Shown: positions 12,497 to 23,232, counted from the first letter of the stretch. The stretch: 64,000 nucleotides of DNA from Variovorax sp. PAMC 28711 (GCF_001577265.1 NZ_CP014517.1:4190501-4254500), one strand, 5' to 3'. Numbers and translations: made by a program. Notes: generated by a model not told the origin, from the letters alone.

Positions 12497-13255
12497 ATGA
12501 GCGAATCACCGAATCCCACCCCCTTCGCGCATACCCGCTGGCCTCTGGCAGCGCTGGCGTTGGCGCTTGCATTGAACGGCTGCGGCGCCATGCGAACCAC
12601 GGAGCGCGCCGATACCTATACCGGCAATGAATGGTTGCAATCCGGGACCAATCGTGTCGCCAATCTGGCGCTGCGCGACAACCTGCAATCGGTACGACGC
12701 GTGCAACTCACGCTGTACCGGCGCAACCCGCGCGAGTGGCGCAAATGGGCGCCCAGCGCCGAGGAGGCCATTAAGCGCACCTGGGATGCGGCCCTGCAGG
12801 GCACGCCCTTGCCGGAGTGGCGCGGCACGACGGGCATCGAGGCCATCCGGCTGGCGTTCGACAACGGGTCGCAAGGGTTCCAGGGCGATCGCATCGCGGC
12901 ACTGGTGTACGGCTGGGCCTCCATGCTCAAGCAGGCCAATGGCGACACCTGGGAGCAGAAGATGCTCGACGGCGTCGATGCCGAGAACGCCTACCGCGCA
13001 GCGCGCAACTTCGAAATCTCGTTGTGGCTGCTCGGCTCCAAAAGCGGCGCCGATGGCCAGCCGCTGCTGCTCGCCACCGAGATCAGCGAGCGCGGCCGCA
13101 ATCTGGTAGCCGACCGTGAGCTCTCGAAAGTCACCGCGCGGCTCGATCTGATGGCGGCGCAGGCCGATGAAAAGTACCGGCGGGCGGCGCTGGATTTCAG
13201 CCAGAACTGGATTCTGGGCAGTCTCGGCCCCCTGATTGCACTGACCAAACCTTAG
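12497..13255 (+). CDS. Hypothetical lipoprotein divergent from smc
   Basis: 252 residues. A signal peptide ends in lipobox LNGC (Cys28). The mature protein has an Arg/Trp-containing stretch (LYRRNPREWRKWAPSAEEAI) and is mostly helical by composition, ending in FSQNWILGSLGPLIALTKP. An upstream in-frame GTG at 12488 is possible, but the ATG at 12497 gives a better signal peptide. Probably attached to the outer membrane; family not recognised. Confidence 0.7.
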   Translation: MSESPNPTPFAHTRWPLAALALALALNGCGAMRTTERADTYTGNEWLQSGTNRVANLALRDNLQSVRRVQLTLYRRNPREWRKWAPSAEEAIKRTWDAALQGTPLPEWRGTTGIEAIRLAFDNGSQGFQGDRIAALVYGWASMLKQANGDTWEQKMLDGVDAENAYRAARNFEISLWLLGSKSGADGQPLLLATEISERGRNLVADRELSKVTARLDLMAAQADEKYRRAALDFSQNWILGSLGPLIALTKP

Positions 13256-13281
13256 GAAACAAATTTCTTTTTAAGCTATTT

Positions 13282-13299
13282 ACGGTAATATCTTTCCGT
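13282..13299. promoter_or_regulatory. Imperfect inverted repeat at the hipB-like start (candidate operator)
   Basis: ACGGTAA and TTTCCGT are 6/7 complementary around a 4-bp spacer and overlap the GTG start of the antitoxin-like gene. They lie in a locally AT-rich patch unlike the surrounding DNA. HipB-type proteins usually repress their own operon through such sites; binding here is inference. Confidence 0.4.
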
Positions 13300-13618
13300 G
13301 AATAAAAAGGAACTCACGCTTGCACTCGTCGCCCGCCGTGACGCCGCTGGGCTCTCGAACGCCGCGATCGCGCTTCGCTCCGGCCTGACCGACCGGTCGG
13401 TCCGCAATGCGCTCGGCCTGCAAGGCAACCCGCAGCTGTCGTCGCTGCTGGCGCTGGTCGACGCGCTGGGGCTCGAACTGCAGCTCGTGCCCAAGGGCTT
13501 CGGCGCCAGCGCCGAGGCCGATCCGGACTACCGGCCCGTCACCACGCGCATCGGCGCTGCCGTGGCACGCGCGCCGGCCGCCCCGTCTCCCGTCCGCAAG
13601 CGGGCCAGCGCGGCATGA
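13298..13618 (+). CDS. HipB-like helix-turn-helix protein (antitoxin candidate)
   Basis: 106 residues starting at GTG. An XRE-type HTH is visible in the first 60 residues (LVARRDAAGLSNAAIALRSG, then a recognition-helix region TDRSVRNALG), followed by a basic, Ala/Pro-rich tail. It overlaps the HipA-like gene by 4 bp (ATGA), the usual hipBA arrangement. It is likely a DNA-binding antitoxin that binds the kinase and represses the operon. Confidence 0.75.
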   Translation: MNKKELTLALVARRDAAGLSNAAIALRSGLTDRSVRNALGLQGNPQLSSLLALVDALGLELQLVPKGFGASAEADPDYRPVTTRIGAAVARAPAAPSPVRKRASAA

Positions 13619-14916
13619 ACGTCAAGATCCTCGAGATTTCGCTCGGCGCCCGGCGCTTCGGCAAGCTCTTTCAGTACGCCGACCTGTGCCGCTTCGTCGC
13701 CGAGCCGGCGCTGGCCGCCGATCCGCCGCTCGAGGTGCTGTCGCTGTCGATGGTGGCCGGCGACGTTGCGGGCCAGTCCGGTTTGTGGCGCGACGTGAAG
13801 AACCCGCTCTTCAATGCCCAGGGCGGACGCCTGCCGACCTTCTTTCAGAACCTGCTGCCCGAGGGCGTATTGCGCACGCACATCGCGCAGTTGCGCGGCT
13901 GCCGCGACGACGATCACTTCGAGCTGTTGGCTGCCTGCGGCGGCGACCTGCCCGGCGCGGTCGGCGCACGGCCCGTCGCGGTCGACCGCGCGACATTGCA
14001 GCGCCTGGTCACGCAAGACCAGGACGCGCTCGAAATGTCGGTGGTCGAGATTCCGTTGCCGCAAGGCATTTCGGTCTCGGGTGTGCAACCCAAGCTGGGG
14101 CTGCGTCGCCAGGGCGGGCGGTACGTGGCGCGCACCCGCGCGGGCGCCAGCACACGCGTGATCGCCAAGCTCCCGGTGGTCGGGCAGCCGCACATGCCGC
14201 GGCTCGAAAAGCTCTCGCTCGACATGGCCGCCGCCGCGGGCGTCGAGGTGTGCCATGCCGAGCTGGCGCCGCTCTCGGCCATCCATGCGGAGCACAGCTA
14301 TGCGTTGCCCGACGAGTCCGACTTTCTCGCCGTCACCCGCTTCGACCGCGACGGCGCGCGTCGCATCCACTTCGAAGACTTCGCACAGGTGCTCTCGATC
14401 GACCCCCTGAACAAATACAGCGCGAGCTATCTCGAAATGGCGCTGGCGATGCAGGCCTTTCCGTCGTTGGGAGAAGACGCTGTACTGGAACTGCTGCGGC
14501 GCCTCGCCGTCAACGACCTGCTCGGCAACCCCGATGGGCACCTGAAGAACTTCGGCGTGCTTTACCCCGACGGCATGGCGCCGCGCCTGGCACCGGCCTA
14601 CGACATCGTGGCCTACGCGGCGCTGCAAGGCGTCGAAGGGCACGCGCTGCCGCTGATGCCGAGCGCGGCAGGCGCGGTGCGCCCCGCCCGCCGCACCGCG
14701 CTTTTCACGCCGACCACCTTGCGCGCGTTTTGCGCGGCTGCCGCGCTGCACGAGCCGCTGGTGCGCAAGCTCATCGCCGACACCAGCCGCCGTGCACGCG
14801 ACCGCTGGCCCGCCATGATCGAGGGCTCCAGCCTGCCGCCAGCCTGGCAAAAACGGCTCCGGCAGCGCTTGCAGGCGCATCCTTTCCTGCAAGGTCTTGC
14901 GCGGCGCGGCACCTAA
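13615..14916 (+). CDS. HipA-like Ser/Thr kinase toxin
   Basis: 433 residues with the HipA fold: N-terminal HipA_N region (GLWRDVKNPLFNAQGGRLPTF), a Gly-rich loop ISGVQPKL-like element (SVSGVQPKLGL), the catalytic segment NDLLGNPDGHLKNFG matching the HipA NxDxHxKN pattern, and the metal-binding DFG-equivalent PAYDIV. HipA phosphorylates GltX and other targets, causing growth arrest. The pairing with an upstream 4-bp-overlapping HTH gene supports a type II toxin-antitoxin module. Key residues are intact, so it should be active. The target is not known. Confidence 0.82.
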   Translation: MNVKILEISLGARRFGKLFQYADLCRFVAEPALAADPPLEVLSLSMVAGDVAGQSGLWRDVKNPLFNAQGGRLPTFFQNLLPEGVLRTHIAQLRGCRDDDHFELLAACGGDLPGAVGARPVAVDRATLQRLVTQDQDALEMSVVEIPLPQGISVSGVQPKLGLRRQGGRYVARTRAGASTRVIAKLPVVGQPHMPRLEKLSLDMAAAAGVEVCHAELAPLSAIHAEHSYALPDESDFLAVTRFDRDGARRIHFEDFAQVLSIDPLNKYSASYLEMALAMQAFPSLGEDAVLELLRRLAVNDLLGNPDGHLKNFGVLYPDGMAPRLAPAYDIVAYAALQGVEGHALPLMPSAAGAVRPARRTALFTPTTLRAFCAAAALHEPLVRKLIADTSRRARDRWPAMIEGSSLPPAWQKRLRQRLQAHPFLQGLARRGT

Positions 14917-14967
14917 AATGCTTTGCTGCTTTCTTCCACCCTTCTCCCAACTTTTTCCAGGCACTTC

Positions 14968-15660
14968 ATGAGCTCCATCAATTTCATCGGCGGCGAAAAA
15001 GGCGGCGTCGGCAAGTCGGTCACCGCACGGGTGCTTGCGCAATATTTCATCGACCACAGCAAGCCGTTCACCGGCTTCGACACCGACCGGTCGCACAGCT
15101 CTTTCACGCGTTTCTACGAAGGGTTTGCGTCGCCGGTGGTGGTCGACAGCTTCGAAGGGCTCGACACCATCGTGAACAGCTTCGAGACGAACCCCGCGCA
15201 GAGCGTGATCGTCGACCTGGCCGCGCAAACGCTGGCACCGCTGTCGCGCTGGATCAAGGAGTCGGACCTGTTCGACGTGTTCGCCGAACTCGGCGTGGCA
15301 GTCAATTTCTGGCATGTGCTGGACGATGGCAGGGATTCGACCGACCTGCTCGGCACGCTCATCGACACCTTCGGGAGTCGGCCCAACTACATCGTGGTGC
15401 AGAACTATGGCCGCGGCAGCGACTTCGGCATGCTGCTGGCATCGCAGGCGCTCGCCAAGGCCACGGCGAACGGGGCGCGCGTGATCGCGCTGCCGCGCCT
15501 GCACGACGCCAGCATGCGCAAGATCGATTCGCAGAACACCAGTTTCTGGAAAGCCGTGAACGACCGCGAAGGCCCGCATGCGCTGGGCCTGCTGGAACGC
15601 CAACGCGTGAAGAGCTGGCTGACGACCACCTACGCGGCTTTCGACACCCTGCCGCTCTGA
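14968..15660 (+). CDS. ParA/MinD-like P-loop ATPase (orphan)
   Basis: 230 residues from the ATG at 14968 (the frame opens earlier, but GGEKGGVGKSVTARVLAQYF should be close to the N-terminus). This is a deviant Walker A of the ParA/MinD/Mrp class, followed by FDTDRSHSSF and VIVDLAAQ in the Walker A' and B positions. No ParB or parS-like gene is adjacent, so chromosome partitioning is unlikely; similar orphan ATPases occur near mobilization genes. It lies 51 bp after the HipA-like gene. Confidence 0.7.
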   Translation: MSSINFIGGEKGGVGKSVTARVLAQYFIDHSKPFTGFDTDRSHSSFTRFYEGFASPVVVDSFEGLDTIVNSFETNPAQSVIVDLAAQTLAPLSRWIKESDLFDVFAELGVAVNFWHVLDDGRDSTDLLGTLIDTFGSRPNYIVVQNYGRGSDFGMLLASQALAKATANGARVIALPRLHDASMRKIDSQNTSFWKAVNDREGPHALGLLERQRVKSWLTTTYAAFDTLPL

Positions 15661-15681
15661 GTCAGCAACCCGAAGCAACGA

Positions 15682-16569
15682 ATGCAGAGACGAGTTTTTT
15701 CACTGGCCCTGACCGCCGGATTGGCGGCCATGGCGGCCCGCGCCACTGCCAGCGACCTGAGCCGTCCTGACGGCACCGGCGACTTGAAGGCGGCACTTCA
15801 GCGCATCGAGCAGGCGAGCGGCGGGCGCCTGGGCGTGTGCATGCTGGACACCGCGAGCGGACGCCGCATCGGATACCGCGCCGCCGAACGCTTCCCGATG
15901 TGCAGCACCTTCAAGCTGCTCGCGGCGGCCCGGGTGCTACACCGCGTCGATGCTGGCCAGGAAGAGCTCGCGCGTGCGGTGACGGTGGCGCGCGCCGACA
16001 TCGTGCCGCATTCGCCGCTCACCGAACCGCATGTCGGCGGCACGATGACCCTGGGCGCACTCTGCGAAGCGACCATCACCCAGAGCGACAACGCGGCGGC
16101 CAACCTGATGCTGGCCAGCTTCGGCGGCCCGACCGCACTCACGGCCTATGTGCGTTCACTGGGCGACAGGACGACGCGCCTCGATCGCAACGAGCCCAGC
16201 CTGAACGAAGCGATCGCCGGCGACCCACGCGACACGACGACACCCGCGGCCATGCTCGGCCTGACGCGCAAACTGGTGCTCGGCGATGCGTTGAAGCCCG
16301 CTTCGCGCGAGCAATTGCGCGATTGGCTGCTGGCCAACAAGACCGGCGACCGGAAGCTCCGCGCCGGCCTCCCGGCTGGCTGGAAAGTGGGTGACAAGAC
16401 GGGCGGGGGTGCCTTCGGCACCAACAACGACGTGGGCGTCGTCTGGCCGCCGAATCGCCCGCCGGTTCTCGTCGCGGCCTATCTCACGCAGACCGCGGCG
16501 GCGCTCGAACAACGCGACGCCGCACTGGCTGCGGTGGCGGCCTTGATTCCGGATTTCGTCGGCGCCTGA
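15682..16569 (+). CDS. Class A beta-lactamase
   Basis: Hydrolyses beta-lactams in the periplasm through an acyl-serine. 295 residues with an export signal (MQRRVFSLALTAGLAAMAARATAS, Sec or weakly Tat-like). All class A motifs are intact: CSTFK (Ser70/Lys73), SDN (QSDNAA), EPSLN (Glu166 loop) and KTG (DKTGGGAFG). Cys precedes the catalytic serine, as in several chromosomal and carbapenemase-type enzymes, but the KTG region has no Cys238 partner, so the carbapenemase disulfide is absent. A second Cys sits before SDN (LCEATITQSDN). Spectrum cannot be inferred. No ampR-like gene is adjacent. Confidence 0.92.
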   Translation: MQRRVFSLALTAGLAAMAARATASDLSRPDGTGDLKAALQRIEQASGGRLGVCMLDTASGRRIGYRAAERFPMCSTFKLLAAARVLHRVDAGQEELARAVTVARADIVPHSPLTEPHVGGTMTLGALCEATITQSDNAAANLMLASFGGPTALTAYVRSLGDRTTRLDRNEPSLNEAIAGDPRDTTTPAAMLGLTRKLVLGDALKPASREQLRDWLLANKTGDRKLRAGLPAGWKVGDKTGGGAFGTNNDVGVVWPPNRPPVLVAAYLTQTAAALEQRDAALAAVAALIPDFVGA

Positions 16570-16581
16570 AGCGCTGGCGTG

Positions 16582-17081
16582 TCAGGCGCTGCGTGCGCGC
16601 TTGAAGATCAGCACCAGCAACAACAGCGCGAAACCGACGAAGCACACGAACGACCAGTTCGCGATCGACAGACCGAGGAGGGTCCAGTCGATCTTGGTGC
16701 AGTCGCCGCTGCCGCGAAAGATCATAGGAATGGCGCGCTGCAACGGGAAGGTCTCGATCATTCCGTAGATGTCGCGACCGCAGGAGCCGAACTCCGGCGG
16801 ATACCACTGCAGCCAGCTCTGGCGCGCGGCGGTGTAGGCACCACCGATCGCGACGATCAGTGCCAGCACCGCCCCGGTGGACTGCAGGCGGCGCCCGCTC
16901 GCCAGCGCCGTCAGTCCGGCAATCAGTCCCACCAGGATGAGTGCGTAGCGCTGCACGATGCACATCGGGCAGGGCTCGAGTCCGACGACATGCTGCAGAT
17001 AGAAGCCGAATGCCAACATGGCCACGCAGGCCACGGTGATCAGCGCGAACGCGCGGCGCGGCGCGCCGAAGTACCAATCGA

Positions 17082-17085
<4 letters not shown>
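16582..17085 (-). CDS. dsbB: Disulfide bond formation protein B
   Basis: Inner-membrane protein that reoxidises DsbA using quinone. 167 residues, four predicted membrane helices. The first periplasmic loop carries CPMC (Cys39, Cys42), and the second has the pair in FGSCGRD and [10 protein letters not shown]. Its start overlaps the end of cysA by 4 bp (ATGA), so it is the last gene of the sulfate-uptake operon. Confidence 0.93.
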
Positions 17086-18176
<1,091 letters not shown>

Positions 18177-18188
18177 GGTTCTTCTCTC

Positions 18189-19091
18189 TCAGGCCGCAGA
18201 CGCTGGCGTGGGTCGTTCGGGCGGCAGCTCCGAAATGGCCTTCATTTCGCGCTCGTGGCGCCATTCGATGACCGACTTGATCACCAGCGTGACCAGCGCG
18301 AGGATGGCCAGCAGCGACGCCACGGCGAACGCAGCGACCGACTGGTATTCGTTGTAGAGCACTTCCACGTGCAGCGGCATCGTGTTGGTCTGGCCGCGAA
18401 TGTGGCCCGACACCACCGACACCGCGCCGAACTCGCCCATGGCACGTGCGTTGCACAGGATCACGCCGTACAGCAGGCCCCACTTGATGTTGGGCAGCGT
18501 GACGCGCCAGAAGGTTTGCCAGCCGGTCGCGCCGAGCACGATCGCCGCCTGCTCTTCGTCGGTGCCTTGCGCCTGCATCAGCGGAATCAATTCGCGCGCG
18601 ATGAACGGGAAGGTCACGAACACGGTCGCCAGCACGATGCCGGGCACCGCGAAGATGATCTTGATGTCGTGCCCGGCAAGCCACGGGCCGATCCAGCCCT
18701 GCGCGCCGAACACCAGCACGTAGATCAGGCCGGCCACCACCGGCGACACGGCGAAGGGCAAATCGACCAGCGTCGTCAGGAACGACTTCCCGCGGAACTC
18801 GAACTTGGCGATGGCCCACGCCGCCGCCACGCCGAACACGAGGTTGAGCGGCACCGCGATGGCCGCCGTGATGAGCGTGAGTTCGATCGCGCTCCAAGCG
18901 TCGGGCTCCTTGAGCGCCTCGACATACGCGCCCCACCCTTTGCGCAACGCCTCGGTCGCCACGGCCGCCAGCGGCAGCACGAGGAACAGGAACATGAACG
19001 CCAGCGCGATGCCGATCAGCGTCCATCGCACCCAGGGCGCTTCGGTCGTGCCGGCGCGCGCGCGACGGATCACCTTGGCGGGCGCACTCAC
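18189..19091 (-). CDS. cysW: Sulfate ABC transporter permease CysW
   Basis: 300 residues with six hydrophobic helices and the EAA loop ([20 protein letters not shown]), plus the sulfate-permease ending [15 protein letters not shown]. It starts at a GTG that overlaps the cysT stop by 4 bp (GTGA), indicating translational coupling. It forms the heterodimeric channel with CysT. Confidence 0.95.
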   Translation of the reverse strand: MSAPAKVIRRARAGTTEAPWVRWTLIGIALAFMFLFLVLPLAAVATEALRKGWGAYVEALKEPDAWSAIELTLITAAIAVPLNLVFGVAAAWAIAKFEFRGKSFLTTLVDLPFAVSPVVAGLIYVLVFGAQGWIGPWLAGHDIKIIFAVPGIVLATVFVTFPFIARELIPLMQAQGTDEEQAAIVLGATGWQTFWRVTLPNIKWGLLYGVILCNARAMGEFGAVSVVSGHIRGQTNTMPLHVEVLYNEYQSVAAFAVASLLAILALVTLVIKSVIEWRHEREMKAISELPPERPTPASAA

Positions 19092-19978
19092 AACGGTGCT
19101 CCCGCGCGGCGGCGCTGCCAGGTTTGCAGTCCGTTGATAACGAGCAGCAGCAGGAACGAAATCACCAGCATGACCAGCGCGACCGCCGTGGCGCCGGCGT
19201 AGTCGTACTGCTCGAGCTTGCCGATGATGATGAGCGGCGTGATCTCGGACACCATCGGCATGTTGCCGGCGATGAAGATCACGGAGCCGTATTCGCCGAT
19301 GGCGCGCGCGAAGGCCATCGCGAAGCCGGTGAGCAGCGCGGGCGTGATGGTCGGCAGGATCACCTTGGTGAAGGTCTGCAGCCGCGTGGCGCCGAGCGAC
19401 GTCGCGGCTTCTTCGAGTTCTTTCTCGGTGTCTTCGAGCACCGGCTGAACGGTGCGAACCACGAAGGGCAAGCCGATGAAGATCAGCGCGATCACGATGC
19501 CGGCCGGCGTGAAGGCCAGCTTGATGCCGTGCGGCTCGAGGAACTGGCCGATCCAGCCGTTGCCGGCGAGAAGCGCCGTGAGGGAAATGCCGGCCACCGC
19601 GGTCGGCAAGGCGAACGGCAAGTCGACCAGCGCGTCGACGATGCGCTTGCCCGGAAACTTGTAGCGCACCAGCACCCAGGCCACGAGCAGGCCGAACACC
19701 AGGTTGACCAGCGCCGCGATGAGCGAAGCGCCGAACGTCAGCCGGTACGACGCCATGACGCGCGGCGCCGTTACCGCGACCCAGAATTGGTCCCAGGTGA
19801 GCGTGAAGGTCTTGAACACCAGCGCCGACAACGGCACCAGCACGATCAGGCTCAGATACAGCACCGTGTAGCCGAGCGTGATGTTGAAGCCTGGCAATAC
19901 ACGCCGGCCAGCACGCTGGCCCGGACGTGAAAGCCGCGCCACCGCGGACGGCAGCGCCGAAGAAGCGACCCCGGTCAT
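19088..19978 (-). CDS. cysT: Sulfate ABC transporter permease CysT
   Basis: 296 residues with six predicted helices, EAA loop ([20 protein letters not shown]) and the family segment [17 protein letters not shown]. The first 25 residues are Arg-rich and cytoplasmic. It begins directly after the sbp stop codon, so all genes from sbp onward are contiguous. Confidence 0.95.
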   Translation of the reverse strand: MTGVASSALPSAVARLSRPGQRAGRRVLPGFNITLGYTVLYLSLIVLVPLSALVFKTFTLTWDQFWVAVTAPRVMASYRLTFGASLIAALVNLVFGLLVAWVLVRYKFPGKRIVDALVDLPFALPTAVAGISLTALLAGNGWIGQFLEPHGIKLAFTPAGIVIALIFIGLPFVVRTVQPVLEDTEKELEEAATSLGATRLQTFTKVILPTITPALLTGFAMAFARAIGEYGSVIFIAGNMPMVSEITPLIIIGKLEQYDYAGATAVALVMLVISFLLLLVINGLQTWQRRRAGAPL

Positions 19979-20980
19979 TTACTTCGCGCCGGGCGTGTAG
20001 AGCTTGTCGAACTGGCCGCCGTCGTTGAAGTGGACCTTTTGCGCTTCACCGAGGCTGCCGAACAGTTCCTGAACCGTGAAGAGCTGCAGCGGCTTGAAGG
20101 TCGCGGCGTATTTCTTCAGCACGGTTTGCGAGCGCGGGCGCAGCGCATGCTTGGCCGCGATGTCCTGTGCTTCTTCGGAATAGAGCCAGTCGAGGTAGGC
20201 CTTGGCGATCTCGCCGCTGCCCTTCTTGGCGGTCGTGCGTTCGACCACCGCCACCGGGTTCTCGGCCACGATGCTGATCGACGGGTAGATCGAATCGACC
20301 TTGCCCGTACCGAATTCGCGGTCGATCGACACCACTTCGGATTCGAAGGTGATCAGCGCGTCGCCGATGTTGCGCTGCAGGAAGGCCGTGGTGGCATCGC
20401 GACCGCCGCGTGCCAGCACCGGCGTGTTCTTGAACAGCTTGCCGACGAATTCAGCCGCCTGTGCATCGGTGCCGCCCTTCTTCTTCACGTAGCCCCAGGC
20501 CGCGAGGTAGGCGTAGCGCCCGTTGCCACCGGTCTTGGGGTTGACGATCACGACCTGCACGCCCGGCTTGATGAGGTCATCCCAGTCCTTGATGCCCTTG
20601 GGATTGCCGTTGCGCACGAGGAACAGCATGGTCGACGTGGTCGGCGATGCGTTGTCCGGGAATTTCTTCTGCCAGTCCTTCGCGACCACGCCCACGCCCG
20701 CGAGGAAATCGATGTCGGTCGTGGTGTTCATGGTCACGACGTCGGCGTCGAGGCCGTCGGCCACGGAGCGCGCCTGGGCGCTCGAACCGCCGTGCGACTG
20801 ATCGATCTTCACGTCCTTGCCGGTGGTCTTCTTGTAGTGCGCCACGAAGGCCGCGTTGTAGTCCTTGTAGAACTCGCGGGCCACGTCGTACGACGCATTG
20901 AGCAACGTGGTCTGGGCGGAAGCGACACCGCTCGCGGCGAAGGCGAGGACGGCAAGGGCAGTCTTGATTCTGGAAGTCAT
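19979..20980 (-). CDS. sbp: Periplasmic sulfate-binding protein
   Basis: 333 residues with a Sec signal peptide (cleavage near GVASA/QTT). Sulfate-binding family landmarks include [48 protein letters not shown] and the C-terminal [13 protein letters not shown]. It delivers sulfate to CysT/CysW. It overlaps the hydrolase gene upstream by 4 bp, so that gene may be first in the operon. Confidence 0.95.
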   Translation of the reverse strand: MTSRIKTALAVLAFAASGVASAQTTLLNASYDVAREFYKDYNAAFVAHYKKTTGKDVKIDQSHGGSSAQARSVADGLDADVVTMNTTTDIDFLAGVGVVAKDWQKKFPDNASPTTSTMLFLVRNGNPKGIKDWDDLIKPGVQVVIVNPKTGGNGRYAYLAAWGYVKKKGGTDAQAAEFVGKLFKNTPVLARGGRDATTAFLQRNIGDALITFESEVVSIDREFGTGKVDSIYPSISIVAENPVAVVERTTAKKGSGEIAKAYLDWLYSEEAQDIAAKHALRPRSQTVLKKYAATFKPLQLFTVQELFGSLGEAQKVHFNDGGQFDKLYTPGAK

Positions 20981-21522
20981 GTGGTTGCCAAGGTTTCTAC
21001 GGAAGTCAGCGACTCAAGCAGGGCCAGGCCGAGCGGCCACTCTCCATGTCCCGAGTCGGTGTTGATGTGGCCCGCATTCTGCATGCGGACAAATTCACTG
21101 CCCCAGGCCCGGGCGTAGGCACCCGCCAGCCGAACGGGGCAAAAAGGATCGTTGCTGCTCGCGACCACGATGCTGCGATACGGCAACGCGCCATAGGGCA
21201 CCGGCGCGAAGTCGTGCAGCACGGCGCGACGTTCGGGGTCGGCCGGCGCCACGAGGAGTGCACCCTGGATGCGCTCCGCGGCTTCGGGCGGCAGATGCGA
21301 CGTCGCGATGCAGCCGAGGCTGTGCGCCGCGATCACCACGGGCTCGTCGCTCGCCAGCACCAGCCGCGCCAGCGCGCCGACCCACGCAGTGCGCGTAGGC
21401 CTAACCCAGTCGTCCTGCAGCACGCGCACCGCGCCCGGCATGCGCGCCTCCCACAGGCTCTGCCAATGGCCGGGCCCGGAGTCGCGCCAGCCCGGCACGA
21501 TGACGATGCGAGGAGCCGTCAC
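20977..21522 (-). CDS. RBBP9/YdeN-type alpha/beta hydrolase
   Basis: 181 residues starting at GTG. The pattern VPGWRDSGPGHWQSLWE at the N-terminus, nucleophile AHSLGC (Ser68), acid SSNDPFC and His in NAGHINTDSGHG match the small serine hydrolases of the RBBP9/YdeN (DUF3089-like) group. No signal peptide. The substrate is unknown. It overlaps sbp by 4 bp; linkage to sulfur metabolism is by position only. Confidence 0.8.
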   Translation of the reverse strand: MTAPRIVIVPGWRDSGPGHWQSLWEARMPGAVRVLQDDWVRPTRTAWVGALARLVLASDEPVVIAAHSLGCIATSHLPPEAAERIQGALLVAPADPERRAVLHDFAPVPYGALPYRSIVVASSNDPFCPVRLAGAYARAWGSEFVRMQNAGHINTDSGHGEWPLGLALLESLTSVETLATT

Positions 21523-21531
21523 AGGGTCGCT

Positions 21532-22173
21532 TTACTTGTTCGGCTGCGGCGTGATGCGCAGGTAGGGCTTGATCGCCTTGTAGCCTTTGGGAAAGCGCTC
21601 GGCGATCTCGGCCGGGTCCTGGATGCTCGGCACGATGACGACGTCGTCGCCGTCCTGCCAGTTCACCGGCGTCGCCACCTTGTGGCTGTCAGTGAGTTGC
21701 AGCGAGTCGATGACGCGCAGGATCTCGTCGAAGTTGCGGCCCGTGCTCGCCGGGTAGGTGAAGGTGGTGCGCAGCACGTGCTTCGGATCGATGATGAACA
21801 CGCTGCGCACCGTGGCCGTGGCCGACGCGTTCGGGTGGATCATGTCGTAGAGGTCGGCGACCTTCCTGTCGGCGTCGGCCAGGATCGGGAAATCGACCGT
21901 GGTGTTCTGCGTCTCGTTGATGTCGGCGATCCATTCCTGGTGCTTGGCCGCAGGGTCGACGCTCAAGGCGATCGGCTTGACGCCGCGCCTTGCGAACTCA
22001 CCGGAGAGTGCCGCCGTCTTGCCCAGTTCGGTGGTGCAGACGGGCGTGAAATCCGCCGGATGCGAGAACAGCACCACCCACGCATTGCCCGCCCATCCGT
22101 AGAAATCGATCGGGCCGACGCTCGAGTCCTGCGTGAAATTGGGGGCGGTGTCGCCGAGTCGAAGGGTAGCCAT
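21532..22173 (-). CDS. 1-Cys peroxiredoxin (LsfA/Prx6 type)
   Basis: 213 residues. The peroxidatic Cys46 is in FTPVCTTEL; there is no 2-Cys resolving Cys, and the long C-terminal arm (PNWQDGDDVVIVPSIQDP region) is typical of the Prx6/LsfA group. It reduces peroxides. LsfA was named from its induction under sulfate limitation in pseudomonads, which suits the position beside the sulfate-uptake operon. The RBS GGAG lies 6 bp before the ATG. Confidence 0.9.
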   Translation of the reverse strand: MATLRLGDTAPNFTQDSSVGPIDFYGWAGNAWVVLFSHPADFTPVCTTELGKTAALSGEFARRGVKPIALSVDPAAKHQEWIADINETQNTTVDFPILADADRKVADLYDMIHPNASATATVRSVFIIDPKHVLRTTFTYPASTGRNFDEILRVIDSLQLTDSHKVATPVNWQDGDDVVIVPSIQDPAEIAERFPKGYKAIKPYLRITPQPNK

Positions 22174-22236
22174 GGTCGCTCCAGGAGGATGGGAGCGGCG
22201 ATTGTCCGGAGCTTCCTTCGGATAACAAACGAATAT

Positions 22237-23187
22237 CTAATTGTTTGAATATGGCGTTTTTCGCATAACGACCGGCGTCGGGGTGTGCGGCTCGTCGGCG
22301 TTGAGGTGCGCCGCCAGGAAGTCGATCAGATGGCGCACGGCCGGCATCAGCGCGCGGCGCGCCGGGAAGACGCAGTGCGAAATCGCGGGCGGCAGCCCCC
22401 ATTCGGGCAGAAGCGTGACCAGACGACCGGCGGCGAGGTCGTCGCGGCACATGTAGTCGGGCAGCATCGCCATCCCGATGCCGTCCAGCACCGCGAAGCG
22501 CACCGTCGCCAGATCATCGACCAGATAGCGCGGCGCGGCCGTGTGCGAATACACGGCACCGTTGGGCCCCTCCAGGCGCCAGGTCGAGCGGCCGTCGACG
22601 GCCGACATCGCCACCGCATCGAGCCTCGCGAGATCGGCCGGCACGCTCACCGGCCCCTGCCGCGCGATCAGATCGGGCGCCGCGACCAGCAGCCCGCGAC
22701 TCAGGCCGAACGATTTCGCCACGAGTGTCGTGCTGTCCTCGATCACGGGCCGCACCCGCAGCGCCAGGTCGACGCCCTCTTCCACCGGATCGACCGGCCG
22801 GTTCAACACGCGCATGTCAACCTTCACCAGCGGATAGCGGCGCATGAATTCGGGGAGCAACGGCCCGACGGCGCTCTGCGCCAGCGTGACGGGGCAGCTG
22901 AAACGCACCGTGCCGCGTGGCTCCGTCTGCACCTGGGCGACCGCCTCGGACGCCGCCTGCGCCGCATCGCGCATGGCGGCGCAATGGCGAAGGTAGATCT
23001 CACCGGCCGGCGTAAGCGACAGGCTGCGAGTGCTGCGCTGCATCAGTTGCACGCCGAGCTGGGCCTCCAGCTCCGCGACGCGGCGCGAGAGGCGCGACTT
23101 GGGGATGCCGAGTGCCCGGCTGGCCGCCGCGAAGCCGCCACGCTCGGCCACCTCGGCGAAATAGACCATGTCGTTGAGGTCTTGCAT
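22237..23187 (-). CDS. LysR-family transcriptional regulator
   Basis: 316 residues: N-terminal winged HTH (MVYFAEVAERGGFAAASRAL, then GIPKSRLSRRVAELEAQLGV) and a substrate-binding domain. It is transcribed divergently from azoR across 126 bp and lies 63 bp upstream of the peroxiredoxin gene on its own strand, so it may control either. The inducer is unknown; related regulators often respond to electrophiles or quinones. Confidence 0.88.
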   Translation of the reverse strand: MQDLNDMVYFAEVAERGGFAAASRALGIPKSRLSRRVAELEAQLGVQLMQRSTRSLSLTPAGEIYLRHCAAMRDAAQAASEAVAQVQTEPRGTVRFSCPVTLAQSAVGPLLPEFMRRYPLVKVDMRVLNRPVDPVEEGVDLALRVRPVIEDSTTLVAKSFGLSRGLLVAAPDLIARQGPVSVPADLARLDAVAMSAVDGRSTWRLEGPNGAVYSHTAAPRYLVDDLATVRFAVLDGIGMAMLPDYMCRDDLAAGRLVTLLPEWGLPPAISHCVFPARRALMPAVRHLIDFLAAHLNADEPHTPTPVVMRKTPYSNN

Positions 23188-23213
23188 GCGATGACTGTCC
23201 TGTTTTTGGAACG

Positions 23214-23232
23214 AACTGACTGATTTTCAGCT
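23214..23232. promoter_or_regulatory. Candidate LysR-type binding dyad upstream of azoR
   Basis: AACTGA and TCAGCT (5/6 complementary) are separated by 7 bp in the divergent spacer between the LysR gene and azoR. The location is right for an LTTR activation/repression site; binding is inference. Confidence 0.3.

Noticed and set aside
13407..15770. Very long plus and minus frames over the HipBA/ParA region
   Set aside because: They conflict with genes that have clear kinase, HTH and P-loop motifs; Arg-rich and domain-free.
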